Origin: Mycolicibacterium chitae
Lineage (GTDB): Bacteria > Actinomycetota > Actinomycetes > Mycobacteriales > Mycobacteriaceae
Length of the DNA: 64,000 nucleotides
Reading direction: 5' to 3'
Assembly: GCF_900637205.1 (NCBI RefSeq)
Contig: NZ_LR134355.1
Coordinates: forward strand, 3,844,001-3,908,000
A program made the translations under genes and the position numbers. A model generated the notes under the pieces. The model was given only the letters and a program-made list of their open reading frames with translations, searched no databases and was not told the origin of the DNA. Positions 43,726-52,305 of the stretch are shown here, piece by piece (the first letter of the stretch is position 1; the number at the start of each line of letters is the position of its first letter).

Positions 43726-44831
43726 CCCATCACCGCCACCGGGTCGACGACGTGGGTGCAACGGGTCCACGACGACACAATTCTGATGCGCGGATCGTCG
43801 ATGACGGCCGGCTCAGGAGGCGGGACGACTCCGAGCAGGCCGTGGGCGCGGCAGTAGTCGTCGTTGTAGACGGTGTCGAAGTAGCGTTGCGGCCCATCGG
43901 GGAAGATCGCAGCGATGGTGGCGTCGGGTCCCAGCGTGCGTGCCGCCCAGCCGGCTACCAAGGCGACCGCTCCGACACTCCACCCACCGCTGGCGTAATG
44001 GGTGGCCGCCAGCGTGCGGCAGGCCCACACCGCCTCGGCCGGCGCCACCCAGTGCACCTCGCTGAACGCCGCGTAATCCACATTGCGCGGGTAGATACTC
44101 GAGCCCAGCCCGCGCATCAGCCGGGTGCCGGACGGCTGTCCGAAGATCGTCGATCCGACCGTGTCCACCCCGATCAACCGCAGCTCGGGATTGAACTCGC
44201 GCAGCACCCGTGCCACCCCGGCCGAATGCCCACCGGTGCCCACCGAGCACACCAGCACGTCGATGTGGCCGAGTTGAGCCTGCAATTCCAGCGCCAACGG
44301 CCGGTACGCCTCGACGTTGTCGGGGTTGGTGTACTGATCGGGGTACCAAGCGTGCGGATCGGCGCCCAGCAACTCGGCGACCCGGTCGCGCCGTGCTTGC
44401 TGCCACCCACCCTCGGGATGGGGCGAGCTCACCACATCGACCTGGGCACCGAAAGCCGTCAGCATCCGAGCGATGATGGGCTCCAATCCGGGGTCGGTGA
44501 CCAGCGTGACCGGATGGCCGTACACCGTGCCGGCCAGCGCTAAGCCCAATCCCAGGGTGCCGCTGGTCGATTCGATGATGCGCGCCCCGGGTCGCAGTTC
44601 TTCGCGAGCCCGGCCCCGCTCGACCATGTACAACGCCGGGCGGTCCTTCATGCCGCCGGGATTGAAGCCTTCGAGCTTGGCCCAAAAGCCACGGCCATCG
44701 GTGGTGAACGGGGCGCCAAAGCGCAGCACCGGAGTCCGGCCGACCATCGTGGCAGGCCGGTCGCAACGGCCCAGGAAATGGTGGCGGGAGGCGTGCAGAT
44801 GTGGGGGCTGAGCGGACAGAATGTGGTTCAT
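43722..44831 (-). CDS. cysK2: Cysteine-synthase-family PLP enzyme, CysK2-like
   Basis: 369 residues of the cysteine synthase fold. The PLP lysine is Lys62 in GGMKDRPALYM, the substrate loop is ESTSGTLGLG and the phosphate-binding segment is CSVGTGGHSAG. CysK2 of mycobacteria uses O-phosphoserine and thiosulfate to make S-sulfocysteine (family knowledge). ATG 44831 is used; an ATG at 44864 is possible. Encoded between lpqS and the MFS gene, as in Rv0847-Rv0849. Confidence 0.85.
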   Translation of the reverse strand: MNHILSAQPPHLHASRHHFLGRCDRPATMVGRTPVLRFGAPFTTDGRGFWAKLEGFNPGGMKDRPALYMVERGRAREELRPGARIIESTSGTLGLGLALAGTVYGHPVTLVTDPGLEPIIARMLTAFGAQVDVVSSPHPEGGWQQARRDRVAELLGADPHAWYPDQYTNPDNVEAYRPLALELQAQLGHIDVLVCSVGTGGHSAGVARVLREFNPELRLIGVDTVGSTIFGQPSGTRLMRGLGSSIYPRNVDYAAFSEVHWVAPAEAVWACRTLAATHYASGGWSVGAVALVAGWAARTLGPDATIAAIFPDGPQRYFDTVYNDDYCRAHGLLGVVPPPEPAVIDDPRIRIVSSWTRCTHVVDPVAVMG

Positions 44832-44944
44832 GGTTTCGTCGCTTCCGAAAGGATGCCGCGGCATGTGTTGGGACGCGGCTGCGGGTACTGGCAGCGGTCA
44901 CCGACGGCCCTGCCGGATAGGCAAGGCGATCTGGCGCGACACCG

Positions 44945-45367
44945 TCAGCGGCGCGCGATGCACATGCGGGTCAACCTCTGCCGACCGCTCCACACGGCGC
45001 CCCTGCCGCGAGGTGGCCCTCGCACTCCCCGCCATAGTCGGGGGCGCCACAGCAAGGCCACCAGGCCGATCGCGACAGCCAGACCCAGGGCCACCAGTGC
45101 GGTTGCTGCTCGGGGCAGCACGGCCTCGGCGACGATGTCAGGCACCACCGGCAGCGACCCGTTTTCGAAGTGCGGATGGTCAGCTGCGACAGCAAACTCG
45201 CCGTAGGGGCCGGCGACCGTCGCGTGCGGGCCATGAGACCCCGACGGCTCAGCGCTCCCCGATGCCCACCCGACGCCGATCACCATTACCAACAACCCCA
45301 GCGCCAGCGCCAGCGCCGCGATGGCGGCACTGTGCGTCGCGCGAGTTACGTTAGCGGTCGACGTCAC
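44945..45367 (-). CDS. lpqS: LpqS-like copper-responsive membrane protein
   Basis: 140 residues: an N-terminal hydrophobic segment (AAIALALALGLLVMVIGVGW-type), a His-bearing extracellular loop (VAADHPHFENGSLPVVPDIVAEAVLPR), a second membrane helix and a C-terminus ending RQRLTRMCIARR. The ADH...SLP...AVLPR core and the LTR-C-ARR end match LpqS of mycobacteria, though it lacks a classic lipobox. LpqS is a RicR-regulated copper gene. The start is probably GTG 45367; there is no ribosome site, so it may be leaderless. Confidence 0.75.
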   Translation of the reverse strand: MTSTANVTRATHSAAIAALALALGLLVMVIGVGWASGSAEPSGSHGPHATVAGPYGEFAVAADHPHFENGSLPVVPDIVAEAVLPRAATALVALGLAVAIGLVALLWRPRLWRGVRGPPRGRGAVWSGRQRLTRMCIARR

Positions 45368-45884
45368 AATGCGCTGACACTAACAGCGGATGCGAACCTC
45401 TCCCGCGTCTCGGATACTTGACGCCATCTTGTTATCGCACTGCGGCTCCCCGGTAGCCGATCGCCGATTTCGGCGTCTTCGACGGCTCCTGCACTGTGGT
45501 AACCACCCGACAGCCAACGCGAACCACGCCAGCAACTGTCGCCCCTGCCAATAAAGCTGCAGTTCTGCCAGTTACCCGCAGACTTGCTGCCGGGTCGCCC
45601 CAGACGATCGGGCACGCGATCAACGGGTACTGCACGCCGTGCGCGCGCACAGCGCGTTCGAAGGGTCGACAACACGCCGAAGGGGCGCGGCATTGTCTGG
45701 CCGCGAGCTGACCGGTGCCCTCCTGCGGCCGAGCCGAGATACGAACCTTGGAAGCGCCGGGCACATGCGCGCCGCTTAGCGCGCCGTCGACTAGGCGGGG
45801 CCACCGTCCCAGTGGTTGGTGCCGGCAATCCAGATCGGTCGCTCTGGGCGTGCTGGAAGCCCTCGGATGCGCCCCGGCGCGGGG
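45368..45884. other. Gene-poor stretch at the right edge of the copper island
   Basis: Roughly 520 bases separate lpqS from the end of the truncated acyltransferase. A 181-codon frame here (minus, 45909-45364) begins after AGGAGG and ends with a GTGA overlap on lpqS, but it is dominated by Arg, Ser and Gly, has no recognisable domain and no transmembrane segments, so it is not called. No tRNA, integrase or repeat was recognised. Confidence 0.5.
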
Positions 45885-46949
45885 TCAAGATGTGTGCGCA
45901 CGACGGCATACCGACCGCCTCCTTTCGGCGGTGATCGTGAACACGGGCCAGTGCACGAGGTACAGCGAGTAGGAGATGTCACCGATGTAGCGGGGTATGC
46001 GGCTACCCAGCACGGCGGCGGGCAGCGTGCGCTCCGAGCGCGCCCCGGCAATCAGGATCGCCGCGGCGCCGAGCACCGGCACTGCGGCGATCGAACCCGG
46101 GAAACTGCTGGTGTCGTCGAGGAAGGCGACCGACCAGGCGATGGCCGCGATTCCGAACCAGCACAGCACCGCCGCCGTGGCCGCCGTGGCCGCCGAGGTC
46201 CGAGCGGCCAACCACGGCCCGGCTACCGCGATCAGGCAGCCGATCGCCAGTTCCCAGGCCCGGGTCAGGGGCGAGAAGAACGCCGCGGTGCCGTTCACGG
46301 CGGTCAACAGAATCGAATACAGATAACTGGCGACGACGACCGCGACCAGGAGCCCGACCAACACCTGCGCCGTCGTGGCTCGGCGCAGCCGCGCCGCCAC
46401 GGCGATCGCCAGGATGATCACCAGGGGCAACACCAGGTAGAACTGCTCTTCGACCGCCAGCGACCAATAGTGCTGCAGCGGAGAGGGATCGGCCCCGAGC
46501 CGGGCGTAGTCGGTACCGGTCGCGATGAAGTGGAAGTTCGCGAGGAACAGCGACGTGGCCGTCGCATCCGGTAGCACCCGGGCGCCGCGCAGGAAGTTGG
46601 TGAGCTCGAAAGTCGCGATCACCGTGAGGACGATGACGACGGTGGCGGCCGGGACGATCCGGCGCGCGCGTTTGGCGTAGAAGTCGAGGAACCAGGCACT
46701 GCGCGGTCGCGTGGGCTTGTGCAGGAGCATGCGGGTGATCACGTAGCCGGAGATCACGAAGAAGACGTCGACGCCGACGAAACCGCCTGGGAATCCCGGC
46801 ATCCCGACGTGGTCGAGGATGACCACCAGGACCGCGACCGCGCGCAGCCCCTGGATGTCGAGGCGGCGGTGCGGGTGCGACGGGGCTCCGGCGGCGGGTT
46901 GCTCACCCTGGGCGGCACCGACTGCAACCACCGTGCCCCTACCTTCCAC
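45885..46949 (-). pseudogene. Acyltransferase 3 (OafA/YrhL-type) membrane protein, probably C-terminally truncated
   Basis: 354 codons of an acyltransferase 3: opens with RLDIQGLRAVAVLVVILDHVG (active-site His), GGFVGVDVFFVISGYVI, and has many membrane helices and LQHYWSLAVEEQFYLVLPL. After SYSLYLVHWPVFTI, where the family normally continues with further helices, often plus an SGNH domain, the sequence turns to ERRRSVCRRAHTS and stops. The break coincides with the copper-island edge, so truncation by insertion or deletion is likely. Its upstream region has an IdeR-like box. A shorter functional protein cannot be excluded. Confidence 0.72.
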
Positions 46950-46982
46950 CTTTGCGCGGCCTGTGCAACGCCTGTAGCCAAG

Positions 46983-47001
46983 TTAGGAAAGGCTAGCCTA
47001 G
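46983..47001. promoter_or_regulatory. IdeR-like iron box upstream of the acyltransferase
   Basis: TTAGGAAAGGCTAGCCTAG matches 15 of 19 positions of the consensus TTAGGTTAGGCTAACCTAA, 33 bases upstream of the acyltransferase start. Suggests iron-dependent repression; the match is good but not perfect. Confidence 0.5.
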
Positions 47002-47039
47002 CCCCATTCGCCGGGTGGATCGAGGTGCCGACTACGAGG

Positions 47040-47522
47040 TCAGGGGCGCGGTGTGAACTTGATCGCCGCGATGTTCAACCGCGCGACCGCGTCCTCCCAG
47101 TCGGCCACGGTGGGCAGTTGGCCGTCGCGGAAGCCCATGCCCATGGTGCGCTGCGCCTTCTTGGGTCCATACCCGACGGCCAACCGGTTGACGATGTCCA
47201 CGACGGCCGCCCGGTCGGCGATCAGCCGCCCGCGCAGCTCGCGGCGCCGACCCGAATGATGGATCACGGCGTCGGCGCCGTCACGGAAGTTGAACTTCCA
47301 CTGCGCCTCCAGCACGGCGTAGAGGTCACCGTCGAGCTCGTGGGCGCTGACCGGCACCGCGAACGAGCGGCCCGATTTTCGTCCGGTGAACCGCACCAGC
47401 ATGAACTCGCCGAGCGGGCGGCCCAGCGGGGTGCGCAGGATCCGGCCGAGGATCGGGTTCAGCGTTTTGATCAGGAGTTCCGGCGGGTGCGCCACGTCGA
47501 TGGCGGCTGATTGGTCTGACAT
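47040..47522 (-). CDS. Nitroreductase/quinone reductase family protein (deazaflavin type)
   Basis: 160 residues of the split-barrel deazaflavin-dependent family. Seen: N-terminal helix PPELLIKTLNPILGRILRTPLG, the cofactor-phosphate motif LVRFTGRKSGRSFAVPV, then strands with LYAVLEAQWKFNFRDGADAVIHHSG. These enzymes use F420H2 or FMN to reduce small molecules; the substrate is not known. The gene is 13 bases downstream of the HxlR regulator gene and in the same direction. Confidence 0.85.
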   Translation of the reverse strand: MSDQSAAIDVAHPPELLIKTLNPILGRILRTPLGRPLGEFMLVRFTGRKSGRSFAVPVSAHELDGDLYAVLEAQWKFNFRDGADAVIHHSGRRRELRGRLIADRAAVVDIVNRLAVGYGPKKAQRTMGMGFRDGQLPTVADWEDAVARLNIAAIKFTPRP

Positions 47523-47535
47523 GTTCTTACGGTAA

Positions 47536-48219
47536 TCAGGCCGGGACCAGCGCGCGGAGCCGTTTCTCGATCACACCGACCAACGCGGCGACGGCGGCGG
47601 AGTCCCCGTCGGCCTGCAGCAGGCCCTGGGTGAGGGCCTCCCCCAGTTCGAGGCGCCCGCCCACCAGCGCGGCGACCGTCTCCGGGGCGGCGGCGATCGT
47701 CGCGTCGGCGGGTGTCTCGGTGGGGCCGGGCGTGACGCGCGTGCCCCCGGCGTGCAGATGCAGGGCGGCGACGCTGGCACCGATGCGGAACTCGTAGACC
47801 GCATCCAGGCCCTCAGGTAGGTCGTTGCGGACATCGGCGGCCAGGAACGCCAACAGCCACTCGGCCCGGAACAACTCTTCGTCGAACTCGACATCGGCCA
47901 TCTGGTGGCGCGCCCCCCACATCGCCAACGGGATGACGGCTCTGGCCAGTTCGCGGCCGGCCTCGGAGAGGTCGTAGACGACGGAGGAACCCGGCTTGTC
48001 CAGGGCCAGCCGGCGTTCGATGACGCCGTCGGCCTCGAGTTGCCGCATCCGGGTTGCCAGCAGGCTGGTCCCGATGCCGGTCAGCGCGTCGGCCAACTCG
48101 GTGTAGCGCTTGGGGCCGATTGCCAGCTCGCGCACGATCAGCAGCGTCCAACGCTCGCCGACGACATCGAGGGCATGCGCCAGACCGCAGAACTGTCCGT
48201 AACTCCGTCGCGTGGCCAT
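47536..48219 (-). CDS. HxlR-family winged-helix regulator with C-terminal SCP2-like domain
   Basis: 227 residues. HxlR helix-turn-helix (YGQFCGLAHALDVVGERWTLLIVRELAIGPKRYTELADALTGI...MRQLEADGVIER) in the first about 100 residues; the C-terminal half (EFRIGASVAALHLHAGGTRVTPG) resembles a sterol-carrier (SCP2)-type ligand pocket. Probably a small-molecule-responsive repressor. ATG 48219 (MATRRSYG) is chosen. Divergent from the small gene at 48341, with an AT-rich intergenic region of about 120 bases. Confidence 0.85.
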   Translation of the reverse strand: MATRRSYGQFCGLAHALDVVGERWTLLIVRELAIGPKRYTELADALTGIGTSLLATRMRQLEADGVIERRLALDKPGSSVVYDLSEAGRELARAVIPLAMWGARHQMADVEFDEELFRAEWLLAFLAADVRNDLPEGLDAVYEFRIGASVAALHLHAGGTRVTPGPTETPADATIAAAPETVAALVGGRLELGEALTQGLLQADGDSAAVAALVGVIEKRLRALVPA

Positions 48220-48340
48220 ACCCGACATCGTACCCACCTCACTTCCGTTTGGTTTTCGAACTTCACTATCTACTTTTCACTTCTATTTCTTATGTTAGAT
48301 TCGGAATCGTGGACACACCGTCCGTGAGAAGAGGTGAATC

Positions 48341-48529
48341 ATGGGATCGATATCGGGAGTCGGATCGCTGACGGCGCTACTGCGCTGGTTCAAACCGCGC
48401 ACCTTCGCGGTGCCGATGGAGCGGGTCGGGCAGCAGCCACCGGAAAGGCCCAAGAAGCGGTACTACGGCCCGCAGCGCGACGCGGTGTTCGAACAGTCGG
48501 CGATGGCCCGGGAGATGTTCCGGCTCTGA
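48341..48529 (+). CDS. Small protein of unknown function
   Basis: 62 residues, basic N-terminal half and charged C-terminal half (RPKKRYYGPQRDAVFEQSAMAREMFRL). No signal peptide, no cysteines, no recognised domain. The ATG is preceded by a strong GAAGAGGTGAATC ribosome site, and the AT-rich promoter region is shared with the divergent HxlR gene, so expression is plausible. Convergent to the VWA gene. It could be regulated by the HxlR protein. Confidence 0.6.
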   Translation: MGSISGVGSLTALLRWFKPRTFAVPMERVGQQPPERPKKRYYGPQRDAVFEQSAMAREMFRL

Positions 48530-48540
48530 GCCGCGGCCGA

Positions 48541-50238
48541 TCAGGCCCGTGGCGTCGGTGCGGCCAGTTCGCGCAGCGAGGCCAGGAACAACTCGTCCAT
48601 GCGCGGCGACAGTTCGGCCAGCGTCGCGGCGCCGGCATGGCTGGCCGACCCGAAGACCCGCTCCAGCGCGTCGCCGTCGGTGTCGGCTCCGACCGACAGA
48701 CACAGGCACGCGACGCCGTCTCGCCGTAGCTCGTCGAGTGCCTTGTGCGCGTCGGCTTCGGCGTAGCGGCCCTCGTAGCCGTGGTCGTAGGGATGGCCGT
48801 CGGAGAGCACGAGCAGCAACCGATTGGGCGTGCCCGCTTGGGTTTTCAGGATCTCGCCGGCGCCGCGGATACCCGCGCCCAACCGGGTGTAGTTCGACGG
48901 CTGAAGCTGGTTGAGCCGAGCCCGGCTCAGCGCGGTGAACCGCTGGTCGAAGGTCTTGAGCGCGGGTAGATGCACCGCGGAGCGGCCCTTGGACCAGAAG
49001 GCGTACACCGCGACCCGGTCGCCGAGTTCCTCGAGTGTCGCGGCGATGGTCGCGGCGGCGCGACGCTGATGGTCGTGCACCGCCAGGCCGGCGGGGTCGG
49101 TGTCCGTGACGGAACCGGAGGCGTCCAGCAGGATCAGGACTCCGAGGTTGCGCGCGGACTTTCGGTGTTCGACGTAGATGTGTTCGGGCGCAGAGTACCC
49201 CGAGCGCAGGTCGATGGACATCTCCACCAGCGCCTCGGTGTCGAGTTCGTCGCCATCGGGCCTGCGCCGCAACGCCTTCAAGCCCAGCCCGATGCGGGAC
49301 AGCCGCCGCCGCAGCACGTCGTCCGGCGTGATCGCGGCGGCCGAGAACTCCGCGGGCGCCGTGAACGGGTAGTCGATGACGCGGCACCAGTCGGGCCGGT
49401 AGCGCTCGTTGTCGGCATCCCATTCGGGGTGCAGCGCGCCGCCGACCCCGACGGTGGCGGCGGGATTGGCCTGATCGGTGAAACGGATGCGGGTGGGCAG
49501 CGGGCGCGCCTGGGGCCCGGCCGCGCGGCCCTGACGCGCCGCGCGCGCCCGCAGTCCCCCGCCGCCGGACTTGTTGTCGGCGGACCCCGACGAGCTACCC
49601 AGCAGCTTGCGCAGGAAGTCGCCCACCGCTTCGGAGTTGAACAACGGGTTGTCGAAGAGCTTGAGGATCTTGCTCTCCTCCGAGGGCCCCTCGTCGTCGT
49701 CCGGGGCGTCGTCATCGGCGTCGGCGTCGGCGGTGATCTCGAAGTGCAGGTCCTGCTCCGATGCCGGCGTACCGGCCGGAGCCGCAGGACCGGTCACCCG
49801 CAACGGCTTGAGGACGCCGAACCACGGCGGTGGATCGTCGACTTTCGCACGGCTGCGGGCAATCTGAAGTGACTCTGCGGCCGACGAACTGTGCGGGGCG
49901 CCGCCGGGACAACACTCGGCGGCCAGCGGGAGCCGGTGGGCCAGCTCGGCCAACACCCGCCGGCCCTCGACCGACAGATAGCGCCGGGCCGTCCCGCCGC
50001 GGCCCCGCAGCGAGCGCAGCAGCGCCGGGTCGAGGCTGCCGGCGCCGAGCAGCCCGGCCTGGACCAGCACCTCGCGGCGCTGCCGCTCGGCCGAGGCGCC
50101 CGGGGAGACGAACACCACCTGACCGTCGGTGTGCGCCGGCTGGCCCGCGGGGGCTTCGGCGACGTCGACGGCGCGGCCGGCCAGATAACCGGCCAGCAAC
50201 CGGAGCCGCTGCGGCCCGGGGCTTTCCGGCTCGGTCAC
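48541..50238 (-). CDS. VWA domain protein (NorD/CbbO-like)
   Basis: 565 residues. N-terminal helical part, an acidic linker (ADADADDDAPDDDEGPSEES), and a C-terminal von Willebrand A domain whose MIDAS is intact (LLDASGSVTDTD, then TRLGAGIRG and VLSDGHPYDHGY). NorD/CbbO-type VWA proteins act with a MoxR-type ATPase to activate or insert metal centres of an enzyme. GTG 50238 overlaps the MoxR stop (GTGA). The client is unknown; the AveC-family protein is the obvious candidate. Confidence 0.88.
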   Translation of the reverse strand: MTEPESPGPQRLRLLAGYLAGRAVDVAEAPAGQPAHTDGQVVFVSPGASAERQRREVLVQAGLLGAGSLDPALLRSLRGRGGTARRYLSVEGRRVLAELAHRLPLAAECCPGGAPHSSSAAESLQIARSRAKVDDPPPWFGVLKPLRVTGPAAPAGTPASEQDLHFEITADADADDDAPDDDEGPSEESKILKLFDNPLFNSEAVGDFLRKLLGSSSGSADNKSGGGGLRARAARQGRAAGPQARPLPTRIRFTDQANPAATVGVGGALHPEWDADNERYRPDWCRVIDYPFTAPAEFSAAAITPDDVLRRRLSRIGLGLKALRRRPDGDELDTEALVEMSIDLRSGYSAPEHIYVEHRKSARNLGVLILLDASGSVTDTDPAGLAVHDHQRRAAATIAATLEELGDRVAVYAFWSKGRSAVHLPALKTFDQRFTALSRARLNQLQPSNYTRLGAGIRGAGEILKTQAGTPNRLLLVLSDGHPYDHGYEGRYAEADAHKALDELRRDGVACLCLSVGADTDGDALERVFGSASHAGAATLAELSPRMDELFLASLRELAAPTPRA

Positions 50239-51071
50239 GTCCGCGGCAGGATGGCGTCGACGAGTTCGCCGAGCGCGCCGATCACCTCGCGGTCGTCGGA
50301 GAGCGCCTCGACGATCGCCGCCTGCACCGACCGGCGCACGCTGAGCCCCTCGGCGATCAGTCCGCCGGCCAGCACCAGCATCCGGGTGGACGAGGCCTCC
50401 CGCAGTGGTGAGCCGTCGATGTTGCGGATCGCATTGCCGATCCGCACCAGCACCGCCGCGGTGTCGGCGTCCACGCCGGCCTCGTGCGCGACGATCTCGG
50501 TCTCCACTGCGGCAGGCGGGAAGTCCAGTTCGATGGCCACGAACCGCTGCCGGGTGGATTCCTTGATGTTCTTCAACACCGACTGATAGCCCGGGTTGTA
50601 CGAGATCACCAACTGGAATCCCGGCGCGGCGGCCAGCGTGGTGCCGAGGCGGTCGATGGGCAACTCCCGCCGGTGATCGGCGAGCGGGTGGATGACCACC
50701 GTGGTGTCCTGACGCGCCTCGACGACCTCGTCGAGGTAGCAGATGCCGCCGCCGCGCACCGCCCGGGTCAACGGCCCGTCCACCCAGACGGTGTCGCCGC
50801 CCTCGAGCAGGAACCGGCCCACCAGATCGGCCGAGGTCAGATCCTCGTGGCCGGCGACCGTGACCAGATCACGGCCCAGTTCGTGCGCCATGGCCTCCAC
50901 GAAGCGGGTCTTGCCACACCCGGTCGGCCCCTTGAGCAGCACGGGCAACCCGCGGCGGGCCGCCGCGCGGAACACCTCCACCTCGTCGCCGACCGCACGG
51001 TAGAACGGTGCGGCAGAGTGTTTTTCGAGGGTCTGTTCGAGCGTCCCGGCGCCGTTGTCCGACACGGTCAC
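50235..51071 (-). CDS. MoxR-type AAA+ ATPase (NorQ/CbbQ-like)
   Basis: 278 residues. Walker A LKGPTGCGKT, Walker B ICYLDEVVEA, sensor 1 QLVISYNPGYQ, and Arg finger region ESTRQRFVAIELDFP. NorQ/CbbQ ATPases form hexamers and, with a VWA adaptor, remodel a substrate enzyme. GTG 51071 overlaps the AveC-family stop by four bases; a second GTG at 51065 is possible. Middle gene of a three-gene operon. Confidence 0.93.
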   Translation of the reverse strand: MTVSDNGAGTLEQTLEKHSAAPFYRAVGDEVEVFRAAARRGLPVLLKGPTGCGKTRFVEAMAHELGRDLVTVAGHEDLTSADLVGRFLLEGGDTVWVDGPLTRAVRGGGICYLDEVVEARQDTTVVIHPLADHRRELPIDRLGTTLAAAPGFQLVISYNPGYQSVLKNIKESTRQRFVAIELDFPPAAVETEIVAHEAGVDADTAAVLVRIGNAIRNIDGSPLREASSTRMLVLAGGLIAEGLSVRRSVQAAIVEALSDDREVIGALGELVDAILPRT

Positions 51072-52255
51072 TCCCGCCCTTCGTGCGGCACCACCGGTGG
51101 CAGGTCCACCCCGTCGGGCAGGACGAGTTCGCCGTCGACGTTGACGTAGCCGGAGTGCCGGGTGGGGATCGGCAGCGACGGGTCGGGGCACGGCCGGTCG
51201 GTGCCGTCGCCGCACAGTCCCGAGGTGAAGTACGAGCGCTTCTGCACGTCCTCGGGCCACGGGTCGGCGTGCGTCGCCATGAACTGGGCCGGGATGATGT
51301 AGAAGACGAAGAAGGAGGCGCTGACCGCGGCGAAGATCGCCAGGAAGCGGACGAACTGCTGCTTGGCGAAGCCGCCCCGGATGTTGTCGAGTCCCTTCTC
51401 CACGACGGTGCGGCCGCGGTCGTCGGTGAAGAACCGCAGACAGCACAGCGCGGCCTGCACGCCGCCCCACATCAGCCCCTCGTAGATGGGCCACTGGTAG
51501 TAGGTGCCGGCGTTGATCGACAGCGACTGGATGGCACCGGGGAAGGTGTACATCCCCAGCGGCATCAGGACCAGGCCCTCCATCACGAAGTCGAAGACGA
51601 ACCCCCAGGCGAACGCGACGGCGATCAGCCCCTTGGTGCCCAGGTTGGGCCAGCGCTGCTGGGCCTTGCGCATGACCCAGCAGCCCAGGATCGTGCACAG
51701 CAGTACCCCGTAGGCGTACCCGGAGACGTTGATGCCCAACGGTTCTGCCACCTGCGCGCCGGGCCGCTCCGGCGACATCCAGCCCGGCACGTACGGGGCC
51801 CACGAGCCCATGTTGAACGCCCACGCGTTGTAGGTGCACCAGGTGTTGATGTAGTTCAGCAGCGGATCCTGGAAGAAGAACAACCCGGTGGACACCATGA
51901 TCATGCCGTCGAGGGTGATCCGTCGTTCGCGCCGCCAGGGCCGGATGATGAACCACCAGATCGCCACCGGGAATAGCACCGGCGAGCCGATCTGCCAGGC
52001 CATCAGGGCGACCTTCATGAAGGTCGGCGGATCCGTCGGCCCCGGATCGACCCGCTGGAAGTAGGGCCCGGTGATCCACCGGATCCACACGTAGATCTGG
52101 AACGCCAGGATGATGCCGCCGGCGGTCGCCCAGATCTTGACCCGTCTCGATGACCGCGCCGCCGGCGCGTCGAGTCGGCCGACGCTGCTCAGGGACTCGG
52201 TTTTCGCGGGCTTTTGGTTCGCCAGTTCACTCACGGAGCGTGAATATACCGACAA
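51068..52255 (-). CDS. Spirocyclase AveC-family multi-pass membrane protein
   Basis: 395 residues with about eight or nine membrane segments (for example IWATAGGIILAFQIYVWI, VLFPVAIWWFII, LIAVAFAWGFVFDFVMEGLVL, FVRFLAIFAAVSASFFVFYI). The Trp/Tyr-rich loop INTWCTYNAWAFNMGSWAPYVPGW and the C-terminal Cys-rich tail (GLCGDGTDRPCPDP) are characteristic. AveC acts in avermectin spiroketal formation; its mycobacterial relatives have no assigned role. First gene of an operon with a MoxR ATPase and VWA protein. Divergent from a TetR gene 50 bases away. Confidence 0.82.
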   Translation of the reverse strand: MSVYSRSVSELANQKPAKTESLSSVGRLDAPAARSSRRVKIWATAGGIILAFQIYVWIRWITGPYFQRVDPGPTDPPTFMKVALMAWQIGSPVLFPVAIWWFIIRPWRRERRITLDGMIMVSTGLFFFQDPLLNYINTWCTYNAWAFNMGSWAPYVPGWMSPERPGAQVAEPLGINVSGYAYGVLLCTILGCWVMRKAQQRWPNLGTKGLIAVAFAWGFVFDFVMEGLVLMPLGMYTFPGAIQSLSINAGTYYQWPIYEGLMWGGVQAALCCLRFFTDDRGRTVVEKGLDNIRGGFAKQQFVRFLAIFAAVSASFFVFYIIPAQFMATHADPWPEDVQKRSYFTSGLCGDGTDRPCPDPSLPIPTRHSGYVNVDGELVLPDGVDLPPVVPHEGRE

Positions 52256-52305
52256 GTATCTCAGTGACTCAATGGTTTCTTGGAAACTTGTGGCAGACTC
52301 GTCGC

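Noticed and set aside
45364..45909. 181-codon minus-strand frame between lpqS and the acyltransferase, with AGGAGG ahead and a GTGA overlap with lpqS
   Set aside because: The signals are attractive, but the protein is Arg/Ser/Gly-rich without any fold or family, and its 5' end overlaps the truncated acyltransferase. Left as uncalled.
46983..47001. Reading the iron box as a control site for the deazaflavin-type reductase at 47522
   Set aside because: The box lies downstream of that gene's stop on its strand; only the acyltransferase start faces it at a suitable distance.
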